64,000 bases of DNA from Halomonas sp. A40-4 (GTDB lineage Bacteria; Pseudomonadota; Gammaproteobacteria; Pseudomonadales; Halomonadaceae). Both the position numbers and the translations under genes were made by a program. Below the pieces are notes generated by a model that did no database searches, was not told where the DNA came from, and saw nothing but the letters and a program-made list of their open reading frames with translations. Of the stretch, positions 27,266-36,162 are shown piece after piece (within the stretch, counting starts at the first letter, position 1; the number at the start of each line of letters is the position of its first letter). Location: positions 3,162,001 through 3,226,000 of the forward strand of contig NZ_CP065230.1 in NCBI RefSeq assembly GCF_015767635.1, written 5' to 3'.

Positions 27266-27664
27266 ATGACCCTTTCACTCCGTCAATTCGTTGCCCCGGC
27301 GCTGTTCGTCGCCGCCTTGTTGCCATTAGCCGCGACCGCCCAGGCGGATCATCACGACGGCGAGAAGCCTCACCATGACCGCGAGCGCATGGAAGAGAGA
27401 ATGGAAGAACACCGTCAGGACGTTTATGAACGCGCGGCGCTCAGCGACGATAAACAACAAGCACTTAACGAGGCCCACGACACATTTCGCAATGAAATGA
27501 AAAACGTTCGCGACGCCCACCAAGCACGCATGGCCGAGATTCTGACCGAGGACGAGCAGGAAGCGCTGCGCGACGCCATGCACGAGGCCCGTGAAGAGTA
27601 CCGTGAGGAGTACCGGGAAGCCCAAGGTAAACGTCATCACGGTGAGGAAAAAACTAGCCAATAA
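27266..27664 (+). CDS. Spy/CpxP-like periplasmic protein
   Basis: 132-residue secreted, highly charged helical protein. The signal peptide ends at about TAQA (residue 26). The mature part is rich in His, Glu and Arg, with LSDDKQQALNEAHDTF and LTEDEQEALRDAMHEAREEYREEYRE, a pattern of the LTxxQ family of periplasmic chaperones and metal-responsive proteins (Spy, CpxP, ZraP). His clusters at the mature N-terminus (DHHDGEKPHHD) and C-terminus may bind metal. AGGAG precedes the start. Proximity to baeSR fits envelope stress control. A strong terminator follows. Confidence 0.7.
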   Translation: MTLSLRQFVAPALFVAALLPLAATAQADHHDGEKPHHDRERMEERMEEHRQDVYERAALSDDKQQALNEAHDTFRNEMKNVRDAHQARMAEILTEDEQEALRDAMHEAREEYREEYREAQGKRHHGEEKTSQ

Positions 27665-27692
27665 GCACGTTTATTTAACGTCTAATACGCTT

Positions 27693-27722
27693 AATGCCCG
27701 GTTCTGCCGGGCATTTCTATTT
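27693..27722 (+). terminator. Intrinsic terminator after the Spy-like gene
   Basis: Perfect 9-bp stem AATGCCCGG/CCGGGCATT with a TTCTG loop, followed by a T-rich run, 29 bp after the stop codon. Confidence 0.85.
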
Positions 27723-27834
27723 CTATCCAGATCATACTAGGAGGTTGATCACCCCGGGATCGGCCATGTACCGATCAAGGAAGCGACACGGGGAGTTGAA
27801 AGACAGACTTGAAGGGAAAGGGTAAAGCGCGTAT

Positions 27835-27856
27835 TTTATTTGAACGTTCATTTAAA
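27835..27856. promoter_or_regulatory. BetI-like operator upstream of betT
   Basis: A perfect 10-bp palindrome TGAACGTTCA at 27841-27850 is flanked symmetrically by TTTA at 27835-27838 and TAAA at 27853-27856. The core matches what I recall of the BetI operator (TTGAACGTTCAA-like). It lies 55 bp before the betT start codon, within the probable promoter. No betI, betA or betB is in the window. Confidence 0.65.
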
Positions 27857-27910
27857 ATAAATTTGCTTGATCGCATTTCCATCATTGTCTAACAACAGGA
27901 GTCCGCCTCC

Positions 27911-29950
27911 ATGGCGAAAGACAACCCCGTCCTACCCTCCCGAGACCGCCTCAACCCCGTGGTATTCCACGGCAGCGTAGCGGGCATTGTGGTCTTTCTG
28001 GTGCTTACCATGCTCTTCACCGAGCAGGCTGGTACCTTTTTCGATGCTGGCCTTGCCTGGGTGAGCAAAACATTTGGCTGGTATTACATGCTGGCCATCG
28101 TCGCGTACCTGGTGTTTGTCGCGCTGATTGGCATGTCGCGCTACGGCAGCATTCGGCTGGGGCCTGATCATTCACGACCGGAGTTTTCCCTCTTGTCATG
28201 GTCAGCCATGCTGTTTGCCGCCGGTATCGGTATCGACTTGCTGTTCTTCAGCGTTGCCGAGCCGGTTGCCCATTATTTGGCGCCACCGGATCTGACCCCT
28301 GAAAGCCAGGCAGCCATGCGTAACGCCGTCGTTCAAACCTATCTGCACTGGGGCCTCTCCGGTTGGGGACTCTACGTGTTGATGGGTATGGCGCTGGCTT
28401 ACTTCAGCTACCGCCACCGTTTGCCGCTGGCAATTCGTAGCGCCTTGTATCCCATACTGGGCAAGCGCATCCATGGTCCTATTGGTAATGCGGTTGATAT
28501 TACCGCGGTGATCTCGACGGTGTTCGGTATCGCGACCAGTTTGGGCATTGGCGTCATGCAGCTCAATTACGGCCTGAACTATATGTTCGATGTGCCGGAA
28601 ACCCTCACCGTGCAAATCATCCTGATTGTACTGGTCGTTGTGTTAGCGACGATTTCCGTGGTCACTGGCGTTGAGAAAGGTATCCGCCGACTCTCCGAGT
28701 TCAACATGCTATTGGCGTTAGCGCTGATGCTGTTTGTGCTGTTTTCCGGCGATACGCTGATGCTGCTGGATAAAATGGTCAATAACGCGGGTGATTACCT
28801 TTCCGGATTTGTGGCCGCCAGCTTCAACACCTACGCGTTCGACGGTGAAGGCGCTCAAGAATGGAAAATGTGGTGGACAATCTTCTTCTGGGGCTGGTGG
28901 ATTGCCTGGACGCCGTTTGTCGGTCTGTTTCTGGCGCGTATTTCGCGTGGCCGCACCATTCGTGAGTTCGTTGCCGGTGCGTTGTTTATCCCGCTGGCCT
29001 TCATGATGGTGTGGATGTCTATCTTCGGCAACAGTGGCATCGAACTCGTCGCCAACCAGGGCATTACAGAGCTTGGCGAACAGGCACTCAATACGCCGCA
29101 AACCACTCTATACACGCTGCTTGAATACTATCCGTATGTCGGCATTACAGCGGCAGTGGTCACTATCCTGGGGATTGTGTTCTTTATAACCTCGGCAGAC
29201 TCCGGCGCGCTGGTACTGGCCAACTTCACGTCCATTCTCAGCGATGTCAACCACGACGCGCCGATCAAACTGCGTATTTTCTGGTCAGCCATCATTGGCT
29301 TGATCACCATTGCGCTGCTGATGGCAGGTGGCTTGAACGCGCTGCAAAGCGCCGTCGTGATTACCGCGCTGCCGTTCTCACTGGTGATTTTTGCTATCAT
29401 GGTGGGCATGGTCAAAGCCTTGAAGCTTGAAGGCAGCAAGGCCGATGCACGCCGCATGATTGCTGGCGGCGCCTCTGGGGGTGACTGGCGCGAACGCCTT
29501 GATCGTGCGCTGGATACGTCCAACCGTGCTGGCGCAGCTGCGACGATTGAGCACTCGATTCGTCCGGCGATGACGCAGTTTGCTCAGGAGCTGGAGAGCC
29601 GTGGCCAGACCGCCAACGTGACCGAAGAGCAGTTAGAGGGCGAATCACTACCCAAGTTGATGCTGCAGGTCGACTTTGGCGAAGCCACCAGCTTTGTCTA
29701 TCAAGTATGCCCGCACCGCATGCGGACGCCAAGCTTCATACCGGCAGACGATGATTTCTACGTGCGGCTGGATGTTTTCCTCGCCGAAGGCGGTCAGGAT
29801 AAAGACCTCAACGGCTATACCCGTGGCCAGGTGATTGGTGATCTGGTGGCCGAGTACGAACGCCACCTGCACTTCCTGACACTGGCAGGCCATCAGCAGG
29901 CTATGCCGGGCACTATCGGTGAACCACCGGAAGAGTCCACGCAACCTTAA
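27911..29950 (+). CDS. betT: BCCT-family choline transporter
   Basis: High-affinity choline uptake carrier for glycine-betaine synthesis, 679 residues, almost the size of E. coli BetT. Twelve membrane segments are followed by a long cytoplasmic C-terminal domain (about 500-679), the osmosensing or activity-tuning part in this subfamily. The BCCT hallmarks are present: AGIGIDLLFFSVAEP near residues 98-112, and the TM8 segment FFWGWWIAWTPFVGLFLARISRGRT near 325-350. AGGAG precedes the start. A BetI-like operator upstream suggests choline-responsive control. The gene ends in a strong terminator that also encodes the end of the opposing gene. Confidence 0.94.
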   Translation: MAKDNPVLPSRDRLNPVVFHGSVAGIVVFLVLTMLFTEQAGTFFDAGLAWVSKTFGWYYMLAIVAYLVFVALIGMSRYGSIRLGPDHSRPEFSLLSWSAMLFAAGIGIDLLFFSVAEPVAHYLAPPDLTPESQAAMRNAVVQTYLHWGLSGWGLYVLMGMALAYFSYRHRLPLAIRSALYPILGKRIHGPIGNAVDITAVISTVFGIATSLGIGVMQLNYGLNYMFDVPETLTVQIILIVLVVVLATISVVTGVEKGIRRLSEFNMLLALALMLFVLFSGDTLMLLDKMVNNAGDYLSGFVAASFNTYAFDGEGAQEWKMWWTIFFWGWWIAWTPFVGLFLARISRGRTIREFVAGALFIPLAFMMVWMSIFGNSGIELVANQGITELGEQALNTPQTTLYTLLEYYPYVGITAAVVTILGIVFFITSADSGALVLANFTSILSDVNHDAPIKLRIFWSAIIGLITIALLMAGGLNALQSAVVITALPFSLVIFAIMVGMVKALKLEGSKADARRMIAGGASGGDWRERLDRALDTSNRAGAAATIEHSIRPAMTQFAQELESRGQTANVTEEQLEGESLPKLMLQVDFGEATSFVYQVCPHRMRTPSFIPADDDFYVRLDVFLAEGGQDKDLNGYTRGQVIGDLVAEYERHLHFLTLAGHQQAMPGTIGEPPEESTQP

Positions 29951-30603
29951 ACCAAGCGTGCAACGCCCTCCCGGCCTAATGGCTGGGAGGGCGTTTTTTT
30001 GTGGGTAAAGTGCGCTAACTGGGTCGGCTGACCCAGTGCGTCATGCCACTCACCAATACCGGTGAAGCGCACTCGATAGCCATGGCGCTTGGCCACTCCC
30101 CTTGCCCACTGCTGAAAACGCCCCCGGGACCATTCAAACTTATGGTCTGGATCTCGGTACTCGCCCTCTTCTAACCCGAGTAACGGGTTATAGTCGGCGT
30201 TGGGTGTGGTCACCACCAGATAAGTCGGCTGGAAGCTCGCAAACACCGCTTTTTCCACCGCCGACAGTTGGGCGGGAGGAATATGCTCAATGGTTTCCAC
30301 CATGGCCGCGGCTGAAAAGTGCTTTAGCGGTTGCTTGTCATCTGTATACGAGCCACAAATCAGCTCTAGACATTGCTTTGCTCGGGGTAAATCCGCCAAG
30401 CGAAATTTGGCTTGCGCTAATAGCTCACCGTCCAGTTCGACACCAACGACTCGCTCAAACTGCTCCACCTGCAATAAATATTGTAACAATCCTCCGGACC
30501 CGCAACCTAAATCCAATACGTCGCGGGCTTGGGTTGCGCGAAGTTTTTCGGCGACATAAAGCAACCGCTGCTGATGAAGATCCGGCGTTTCTAAATCGGT
30601 CAC
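29947..30603 (-). CDS. Hen1-like RNA 3'-terminal ribose 2'-O-methyltransferase, stand-alone
   Basis: 218-residue SAM-dependent methyltransferase. The SAM site is VLDLGCGSGGLL (29-40) and the acidic end of strand 2 is GVELD (54-58). Hen1 hallmarks follow: METIEHIPP, giving the metal ligands E103, E106 and H107; VVTTPNADYNPLL (130-142); DHKFEWSRGRFQQWA with the fourth ligand H154; and a YRVRFTGIG strand. These match the ExxEH...H metal site of plant and bacterial HEN1. GTG 30603 has GGAG five bases upstream; an ATG at 30744 would add an unsupported N-terminus. Bacterial Hen1 normally carries an extra N-terminal domain and pairs with Pnkp; neither is here. The substrate RNA is unknown. It may have diverged to small molecules, but the intact metal site argues for RNA. 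Confidence 0.8.
   Translation of the reverse strand: MTDLETPDLHQQRLLYVAEKLRATQARDVLDLGCGSGGLLQYLLQVEQFERVVGVELDGELLAQAKFRLADLPRAKQCLELICGSYTDDKQPLKHFSAAAMVETIEHIPPAQLSAVEKAVFASFQPTYLVVTTPNADYNPLLGLEEGEYRDPDHKFEWSRGRFQQWARGVAKRHGYRVRFTGIGEWHDALGQPTQLAHFTHKKTPSQPLGREGVARLV
29962..30000 (+). terminator. Intrinsic terminator of betT
   Basis: Strong stem AACGCCCTCCC/GGGAGGGCGTT with an inner GCC/GGC pairing, followed by a run of T. It lies inside the last codons of the opposing Hen1-like gene. Confidence 0.9.
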
Positions 30604-30851
30604 ACAGACTCCAATATAAAGTAAAAGACCCTTTGTGGATCGGATCCATCGAACAGTTTGGCGGAATTGATAGCCGATCAAATCAATGCAACTGACCAAC
30701 AGCGTAAGCGGCAATATCTTAACACCCGCCGTCCAGGTGCCCACGGCGAACCATTAGGGAGGCCCTATCATATATAACGCCCCGTTGTGCAAATTCAGCA
30801 GGCAGAGTAACGTAACAATTTGATTTACTTACCACCCAAGAGGCCTACCGC

Positions 30852-32600
30852 ATGTCCCGTTCGCGTTACGTTTTTCCGGTGCCTGGTAGTGCACTCATTA
30901 GCGCTTGGCGTGAAGGATACACCCTTGGCAAATTGAAGCGCGATATCATGGCGGGGCTCACGATTGGCGTAGTCGCGGTACCGCTTTCCATGGCGCTGGC
31001 AATTGCCACCGGTGTCCCCCCTCAACATGGTCTCTACACTGCCATCGTGGCGGGAGCGGTAATCGCCTTGACTGGCGGTTCGCGGTTTAACATCTCCGGC
31101 CCCACCGCTGCCTTTGTGGTCATCCTGTTTCCCATCGTGGCCAACCACGGTCTGGGCGGGCTACTGATTGCCACATTGATGGCAGGTGCTATCTTGGTCG
31201 CACTGGGGTTGTCGCGGCTGGGCAGCCTGATTCAGTACGTGCCTTATCCGGTGATTCTCGGCTTTACGGCGGGTATCGGTGTGGTGATTGCGCTATTGCA
31301 GCTGCCGGACTTTCTCGGTCTATCCGGCGTCGAGCTTGGCGATAGCACCCTGCATAACCTGATGCTGATTGGCCAAGCACTACCCCGTCTTTCACCCGCA
31401 GAGATCAGTGTCGGGCTTATCACCTTGGCGACGCTGATAATCTGGCCCCGTCTGAATACTCCCATCCCAGCCCCGCTGGTCGGTTTGGCAATGGGAACGC
31501 TGACGGCCGCGCTGCTCATGATGACTGGCGTTGAAGTCGATACCATCGCCTCACGTTTTAGCTGGGAGTTCGAAGGCCAAACCGGCGGAGGCATTCCCCC
31601 CTTTGCGCCTGGTTTTACGGCACCATGGCATTTCCCTGGGGCGGATGGCACACCGCTCGAGATCAACTTTACGCTGATTCAGTCGTTGCTCGGTCCGGCA
31701 CTGGCGATTGCACTATTGGCGGCCATTGAGTCACTGTTGTGTGCCACGGTGGCGGATGGCCTGACCCGTACGCGCCATGACCCTAACGCCGAGTTAATCG
31801 GTCAGGGCCTGGGCAACATGGTGGTGCCTTTCTTTGGCGGCATTACCGCTACCGCGGCCCTGGCCCGCACCGCGACCAATATCAAAAGCGGTGCCTGCTC
31901 TCCTGTCGCCGCGGTGGTACATTCGCTGGTGGTATTACTTGCCGTGGTCGCTTTGGCGGGTGTACTGGGCTACGTTCCCATGGCCGCCCTAGCCGCCCTG
32001 CTGTTTATCATTGCCTGGAACATGAGCGAGGCGCGCCACTTTGTGCATACGCTGAAAAGCGCCCCCGCCAGCGATGTCACAGTGCTGGTAATCTGCTTTG
32101 CATTGACGGTGATTTTCGACATGGTGATTGCCGTGGCCGTGGGTATTGGCCTGGCAGCCGCGCTGTTTATCCGTCGCATGGCACAGTTAACTCATACCCA
32201 GCGCTTGGCGGCACCCGACGTCGGCGAAAACTTTCCGCCAGAAGTTGCACTCTACAAAATCAGTGGTCCGCTATTTTTCGGCGCGGCCGAAAAGGCCATT
32301 GCCACGCTAAGAGTCATTGATCACAGCATTCGGATTGTCGTACTGGATATGCGCGACGTGTCTAGCCTGGATACCACGGGCATGGTGGCGCTGGACAGCC
32401 TGCGACGAGAACTGGGTGAGCAAGATGTAGGTGTTATATTTGTTGGACTGCCGCCGCGGATGGCGCTGAAAATAAAACGCGCGGGCATTAAGCGCGAAGC
32501 GGGCAAGCTAGCGGTCGTCAGTAACCTTGCCCACGCCGAGCGCATGGCGCGCCGTTGGTTGGGCTGGCGGAATAGCAGCGAGGTGACAGCAGGGAATTAA
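30852..32600 (+). CDS. SulP-family anion permease (sulfate/bicarbonate type)
   Basis: 582-residue inner-membrane transporter of the SLC26/SulP family. The N-terminal motif is DIMAGLTIGVVAVPLSMALAIATGVPPQHGLYTAIVAG (within about 30-70), then GGSRFNISGPTAAFVVIL, with about 12-14 hydrophobic segments. A C-terminal STAS domain (about 455-570) has LDMRDVSSLDTTGMVALDSL. AAGAGG lies eight bases before the start. Members carry sulfate, bicarbonate or dicarboxylates; no carbonic-anhydrase gene is adjacent, so the substrate is open. It is divergent from the Hen1-like gene with 248 bp between starts. Confidence 0.9.
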   Translation: MSRSRYVFPVPGSALISAWREGYTLGKLKRDIMAGLTIGVVAVPLSMALAIATGVPPQHGLYTAIVAGAVIALTGGSRFNISGPTAAFVVILFPIVANHGLGGLLIATLMAGAILVALGLSRLGSLIQYVPYPVILGFTAGIGVVIALLQLPDFLGLSGVELGDSTLHNLMLIGQALPRLSPAEISVGLITLATLIIWPRLNTPIPAPLVGLAMGTLTAALLMMTGVEVDTIASRFSWEFEGQTGGGIPPFAPGFTAPWHFPGADGTPLEINFTLIQSLLGPALAIALLAAIESLLCATVADGLTRTRHDPNAELIGQGLGNMVVPFFGGITATAALARTATNIKSGACSPVAAVVHSLVVLLAVVALAGVLGYVPMAALAALLFIIAWNMSEARHFVHTLKSAPASDVTVLVICFALTVIFDMVIAVAVGIGLAAALFIRRMAQLTHTQRLAAPDVGENFPPEVALYKISGPLFFGAAEKAIATLRVIDHSIRIVVLDMRDVSSLDTTGMVALDSLRRELGEQDVGVIFVGLPPRMALKIKRAGIKREAGKLAVVSNLAHAERMARRWLGWRNSSEVTAGN

Positions 32601-32628
32601 TAGCGTCGGTGCCATGGCAGTATCAGAA

Positions 32629-32654
32629 ATAAAAAGGGGGGAGTTGCCTCCCCC
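32629..32654 (-). terminator. Intrinsic terminator of adhP
   Basis: On the minus strand the stem GGGGGAG (read as CTCCCCC on the other arm) with a four-base loop is followed by TTTTT. It lies 22 bp after the adhP stop. Confidence 0.85.
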
Positions 32655-32675
32655 GTCTGCTCTCATAGCCAGCTA

Positions 32676-33704
32676 TCAGCTCGCCATATCGAGCACGATA
32701 CGGCCCTCTATCTTGCCATCGACCATGCGCTGGAAAACGTCGTTGATATTGTCCAGCGTATCGGTCGCGACCGTCGCCTTTACCTTGCCTTCAGCGGCGA
32801 AGTCCAGCGCTTCCTGCAAGTCGCTGCGCGTGCCGACAATCGAGCCGCGAATGGTAATACCATTGAGCACCGTGCTGAAGATCGGCAGCGGGAAGTCACC
32901 CGGCGGTAAGCCGTTGAGCACCAGAGTGCCGCCGCGACGTAGCATATTCTGCGCTTGATCAAACGCCTTAGGCGATACCGCGGTGACCAAGGCACCGTGA
33001 GCACCCCCGATGGTTTTCTTCAAATACGCCGCCGGGTCGGTTTTCAGGGCGTTGACAGTTACCGTAGCGCCTAAGCGTTCAGCCAGGGCCAGTTTGCCGT
33101 CGTCGATATCCACCGCCGCGACGTTAAGCCCCATGGCTTTGGCGTACTGGACCGCCATATGACCAAGGCCGCCAATCCCCGAAATCACCACCCACTGGCC
33201 TGGGCGGGTATCGGTCATTTTCAAGCCTTTATAGACCGTCACCCCCGCGCACAGTACCGGGGCTATTTCGACAAAATCAACGGCGTCGGGCAGCCGACCG
33301 ACATAGCCCGCATCCGCCAGGGTATAGTCGGCAAACCCACCGTTAACACTGTAGCCGGTATTTTGCTGGGACTCACAAAGGGTTTCCCACCCCCCTAAAC
33401 AGTGTTCGCAGTAACCACAGGCCGAATAGAGCCAGGGTACACCAATGCGATCACCCTCTTTGACATGGGAGACCCCTTCACCCACCGCCACGATATGACC
33501 AACGCCTTCATGGCCGGGAATAAACGGTGGCGCGGGCTTCACCGGCCAATCGCCGTGAGCGGCGTGTAAATCGGTATGGCAAACCCCAGAGGCCGCCACT
33601 TTCATCAATACCTCGCCCTGCTTGGGGCGGGGGACGTCGACTTCTTCTAACGCCAACGGCTGGCCAAACTCCCGGACCACCGCCGCGCGCATTGTGCTAT
33701 CCAT
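32676..33704 (-). CDS. adhP: Zinc-dependent alcohol dehydrogenase, AdhP type
   Basis: NAD-dependent ethanol (primary alcohol) dehydrogenase of 342 residues, the standard AdhP length. The catalytic Zn site is in [17 protein letters not shown] and [10 protein letters not shown]. The structural Zn lobe has four Cys in [17 protein letters not shown]. The NAD-binding motif is [20 protein letters not shown] 33704 ([10 protein letters not shown]) has TAGGAG seven bases upstream. An ExaC-type aldehyde dehydrogenase and a LuxR-type regulator lie just beyond, so the three probably handle alcohol oxidation. It has its own terminator and promoter region and so is separate from the aldehyde dehydrogenase. 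Confidence 0.94.
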   Translation of the reverse strand: MDSTMRAAVVREFGQPLALEEVDVPRPKQGEVLMKVAASGVCHTDLHAAHGDWPVKPAPPFIPGHEGVGHIVAVGEGVSHVKEGDRIGVPWLYSACGYCEHCLGGWETLCESQQNTGYSVNGGFADYTLADAGYVGRLPDAVDFVEIAPVLCAGVTVYKGLKMTDTRPGQWVVISGIGGLGHMAVQYAKAMGLNVAAVDIDDGKLALAERLGATVTVNALKTDPAAYLKKTIGGAHGALVTAVSPKAFDQAQNMLRRGGTLVLNGLPPGDFPLPIFSTVLNGITIRGSIVGTRSDLQEALDFAAEGKVKATVATDTLDNINDVFQRMVDGKIEGRIVLDMAS

Positions 33705-33776
33705 GATGCAACTCCTAATCGTTTTCGCTACGACCATTTACAATGGCTCTTATCCGAAAAGTCAGCGTCAGGGGAA

Positions 33777-33817
33777 CTGAAAATACCGTCCGGCTTATAT
33801 TTTATGCCGGACGGTAT
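33777..33817 (-). terminator. Intrinsic terminator of the aldehyde dehydrogenase
   Basis: Perfect 12-bp stem ATACCGTCCGGC/GCCGGACGGTAT with an 11-base A/T loop. On the minus strand it is followed by TTTTC. It lies 16 bp after the stop. Confidence 0.85.
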
Positions 33818-33832
33818 GACCAGCGGTGCTGG

Positions 33833-35353
33833 TTAGAAGAAGCCCAGCGGATTGATGTCGTAGCTGACCAGCAGGTTTTTGGTCTGCTGATAGTGCTCCA
33901 GCGCCACTTTATGGGTTTCGCGTCCAACGCCGGATTTCTTGTAACCACCGAATGCCGCATGGGCAGGGTACTGGTGGTAGCAGTTGGTCCACACACGCCC
34001 GGCTTGAATACCCCGGCCCATGCGGAAGGCAACGTTGATATCGCGGCTCCACAGGCCAGCGCCCAGTCCGAACTCGGTGTCGTTGGCAATCGCCAACGCT
34101 TCTTCCTCATCCTTGAAGGTGGTCACCGCCACGACAGGACCAAAGATCTCTTCCTGGAAGACACGCATCTTGTTATTGCCCTTGAGCAGCGTTGGCTGAA
34201 TGTAGTAGCCGCTGTTGATGCTGTCATCCAGGGTCTCTTTGTTACCGCCAGTGAGGAACTCGGCGCCCTCGTCACGAGCTATATCCATGTACGACATGAT
34301 CTTGTCGAACTGCTCCTGAGAGGCTTGAGCGCCTACCTGCACGTCGGTATCCAGCGGATTGCCGCGCTTGATGGTTTGCGTACGCTCGATGACTTTGGCC
34401 ATGAACTCGTCGTACATGCTTTCCTGAATCAGCGCACGAGATGGGCAGGTACACACCTCGCCCTGATTAAAGAACGCCAGCACCAGGCCCTCGACCGCTT
34501 TATCAATAAATGTCGGTTCGGCATTCATGATATCGGCGAAGTAGATGTTGGGGGATTTACCACCCAGCTCGACCGTGGAGGGAATAATATTTTCCGCGGC
34601 ACACTTCAGGATGTGTGAGCCCACCGGGGTGGAGCCAGTAAAGGCGATTTTGGCGATACGCTTGCTGCTCGCCAGTGCCTGCCCCGCTTCGGCACCGAAG
34701 CCATTGACGATATTCAGCACGCCAGGCGGCAGCAGATCGCCAATCACTTCCATCACTTTCAAAATCGACGCTGGCGTCTGTTCAGCGGGCTTGAGCACCA
34801 CACAGTTACCTGCCGCCAGCGCAGGCGCCAGCTTCCAGGTAGCCATCAGAATCGGGAAATTCCAAGGGATAATCTGCCCCACCACGCCCAGCGGTTCATG
34901 GAAGTGGTAGGCCACCGTGTTGCCGTCTATATCGGCCGCCGTGCCTTCCTGGGAACGGATACAGCCGGCAAAGTAGCGGAAGTGGTCAACGGCAAGCGGA
35001 AGGTCGGCATTGAGCGTTTCGCGCACGGCCTTGCCGTTATCCCAGGTTTCAGCAACGGCCAGCATTTCCAGATTCTGTTCGATGCGGTCGGCGATCTTAA
35101 GCAGAATATTGCTGCGCTCTTGTGCGGACGTTTTGCCCCATGCAGGTGCGGCGCTGTGAGCCGCGTCCAATGCTTTGTCGATATCTTCCGCGCTTGATCG
35201 GGGGATTTCGCAAAACACCTGGCCGTTAACCGGGCTGATATTATCGAAGTATTGGCCCTTAACCGGAGGAACAAACTCGCCGCCGATGTAATTGCCGTAG
35301 CGTTTTTCAAATGACACCAGTGAACCAGCATCACCAGGATTGGCGTAGATCAT
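33833..35353 (-). CDS. exaC: Aldehyde dehydrogenase, ExaC/AldB type
   Basis: NAD(P)-dependent oxidation of acetaldehyde and related aldehydes to acids, 506 residues. Key segments are [22 protein letters not shown] (about 150-171), the catalytic Glu in [10 protein letters not shown] (about 255-264), the catalytic Cys in [11 protein letters not shown] (about 298-304), and EEIFGPVV near 395. The N-terminus [27 protein letters not shown] is typical of the ExaC group. It is divergent from the LuxR-type regulator gene, which very probably controls it, and is followed by adhP on the same strand. Confidence 0.93.
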   Translation of the reverse strand: MIYANPGDAGSLVSFEKRYGNYIGGEFVPPVKGQYFDNISPVNGQVFCEIPRSSAEDIDKALDAAHSAAPAWGKTSAQERSNILLKIADRIEQNLEMLAVAETWDNGKAVRETLNADLPLAVDHFRYFAGCIRSQEGTAADIDGNTVAYHFHEPLGVVGQIIPWNFPILMATWKLAPALAAGNCVVLKPAEQTPASILKVMEVIGDLLPPGVLNIVNGFGAEAGQALASSKRIAKIAFTGSTPVGSHILKCAAENIIPSTVELGGKSPNIYFADIMNAEPTFIDKAVEGLVLAFFNQGEVCTCPSRALIQESMYDEFMAKVIERTQTIKRGNPLDTDVQVGAQASQEQFDKIMSYMDIARDEGAEFLTGGNKETLDDSINSGYYIQPTLLKGNNKMRVFQEEIFGPVVAVTTFKDEEEALAIANDTEFGLGAGLWSRDINVAFRMGRGIQAGRVWTNCYHQYPAHAAFGGYKKSGVGRETHKVALEHYQQTKNLLVSYDINPLGFF

Positions 35354-35470
35354 TATTGAGCTCCTGCGTATTATGATTATTAAAGGTTGCTCATGCAGTG
35401 TTGGTCAGACGGGCGCAACGCGACATACCCCGTTGGCAGGATGCGCCCTCATCCCTTGGTAGGAGACGCC

Positions 35471-36160
35471 ATGTATTCGTTATTGGTGGCAGACGATCAT
35501 CCGCTGTTTCGCGACGCGCTGCAGGTCGTGGTCAGCAGCGGCTTGCCACATAGCCAACTGTTGGAAGCCGATAGCCTCGCCACCGCCATCTCCCTGATTA
35601 GCGAGCACGACGGCCTGGACTTACTGCTGCTCGACCTGAGCTTACCCGATGCGGAAGGGCTCGACGGTTTGACCCACCTGCGCGAAGCGTTTCCCTGGCT
35701 GCCGGTGGCGATTATTTCCGCCCATCAGGAGCGTCAGTTAGTGCTGGATGCGATCAGCCTGGGCGCCGTGGGCTACATCCCCAAATCAACCCCCAGGGAG
35801 GTCATGCTCAATGCACTCACCCAGATTCTTGAAGGGCAGCTCTATCTGCCTTCCGATGTCATGCGCCGCCCACCATCAGCAACGCCCCCGTCCAAATCCA
35901 GAGGATCGGCAGCCGCCGAGCGCCTGGCCGGTGAAAGGCTCACCCAGTTGACCGATAAGCAGCTTGAGGTATTGCGCTGCATGACTCAGGGCATGTCGAA
36001 CAAGCTGATCGCCCGCGAACTGGATATTGCCGAGACGACTGTCAAAACTCACGTCTCGGCGATCTTGCGCAAACTGGAAGCGACCAGCCGTGTCCATGCC
36101 ATCGTGATGGCGGGCGAGGATAACCTGCCGCTTTATTTGGCCAGTCGAACGACGCGTTAA
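35471..36160 (+). CDS. LuxR-family response regulator, AgmR/ErbR-like
   Basis: 229-residue regulator. The receiver (about 1-120) has the acidic pair in VADDHPLFRD, the phospho-acceptor Asp in LLLLDLSLPDAEG near 58, and the Lys in GYIPKSTPREV near 106. The C-terminal LuxR HTH (about 160-220) reads LTDKQLEVLRCMTQGMSNKLIARELDIAETTVKTHVSAIL in part. TAGGAG precedes ATG 35471. It is divergent from exaC and convergent with a NahK/ErcS-type kinase, 2 bp between their ends. In Pseudomonas the ExaE, ErbR and AgmR regulators govern alcohol oxidation with such kinases; the same role is inferred here. Confidence 0.88.
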   Translation: MYSLLVADDHPLFRDALQVVVSSGLPHSQLLEADSLATAISLISEHDGLDLLLLDLSLPDAEGLDGLTHLREAFPWLPVAIISAHQERQLVLDAISLGAVGYIPKSTPREVMLNALTQILEGQLYLPSDVMRRPPSATPPSKSRGSAAAERLAGERLTQLTDKQLEVLRCMTQGMSNKLIARELDIAETTVKTHVSAILRKLEATSRVHAIVMAGEDNLPLYLASRTTR

Positions 36161-36162
36161 CC

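Noticed and set aside
29947-30851. A complete Hen1-Pnkp RNA-repair cassette
   Set aside because: Neighbouring genes on both sides are betT and a SulP permease. No kinase-phosphatase-ligase is present.
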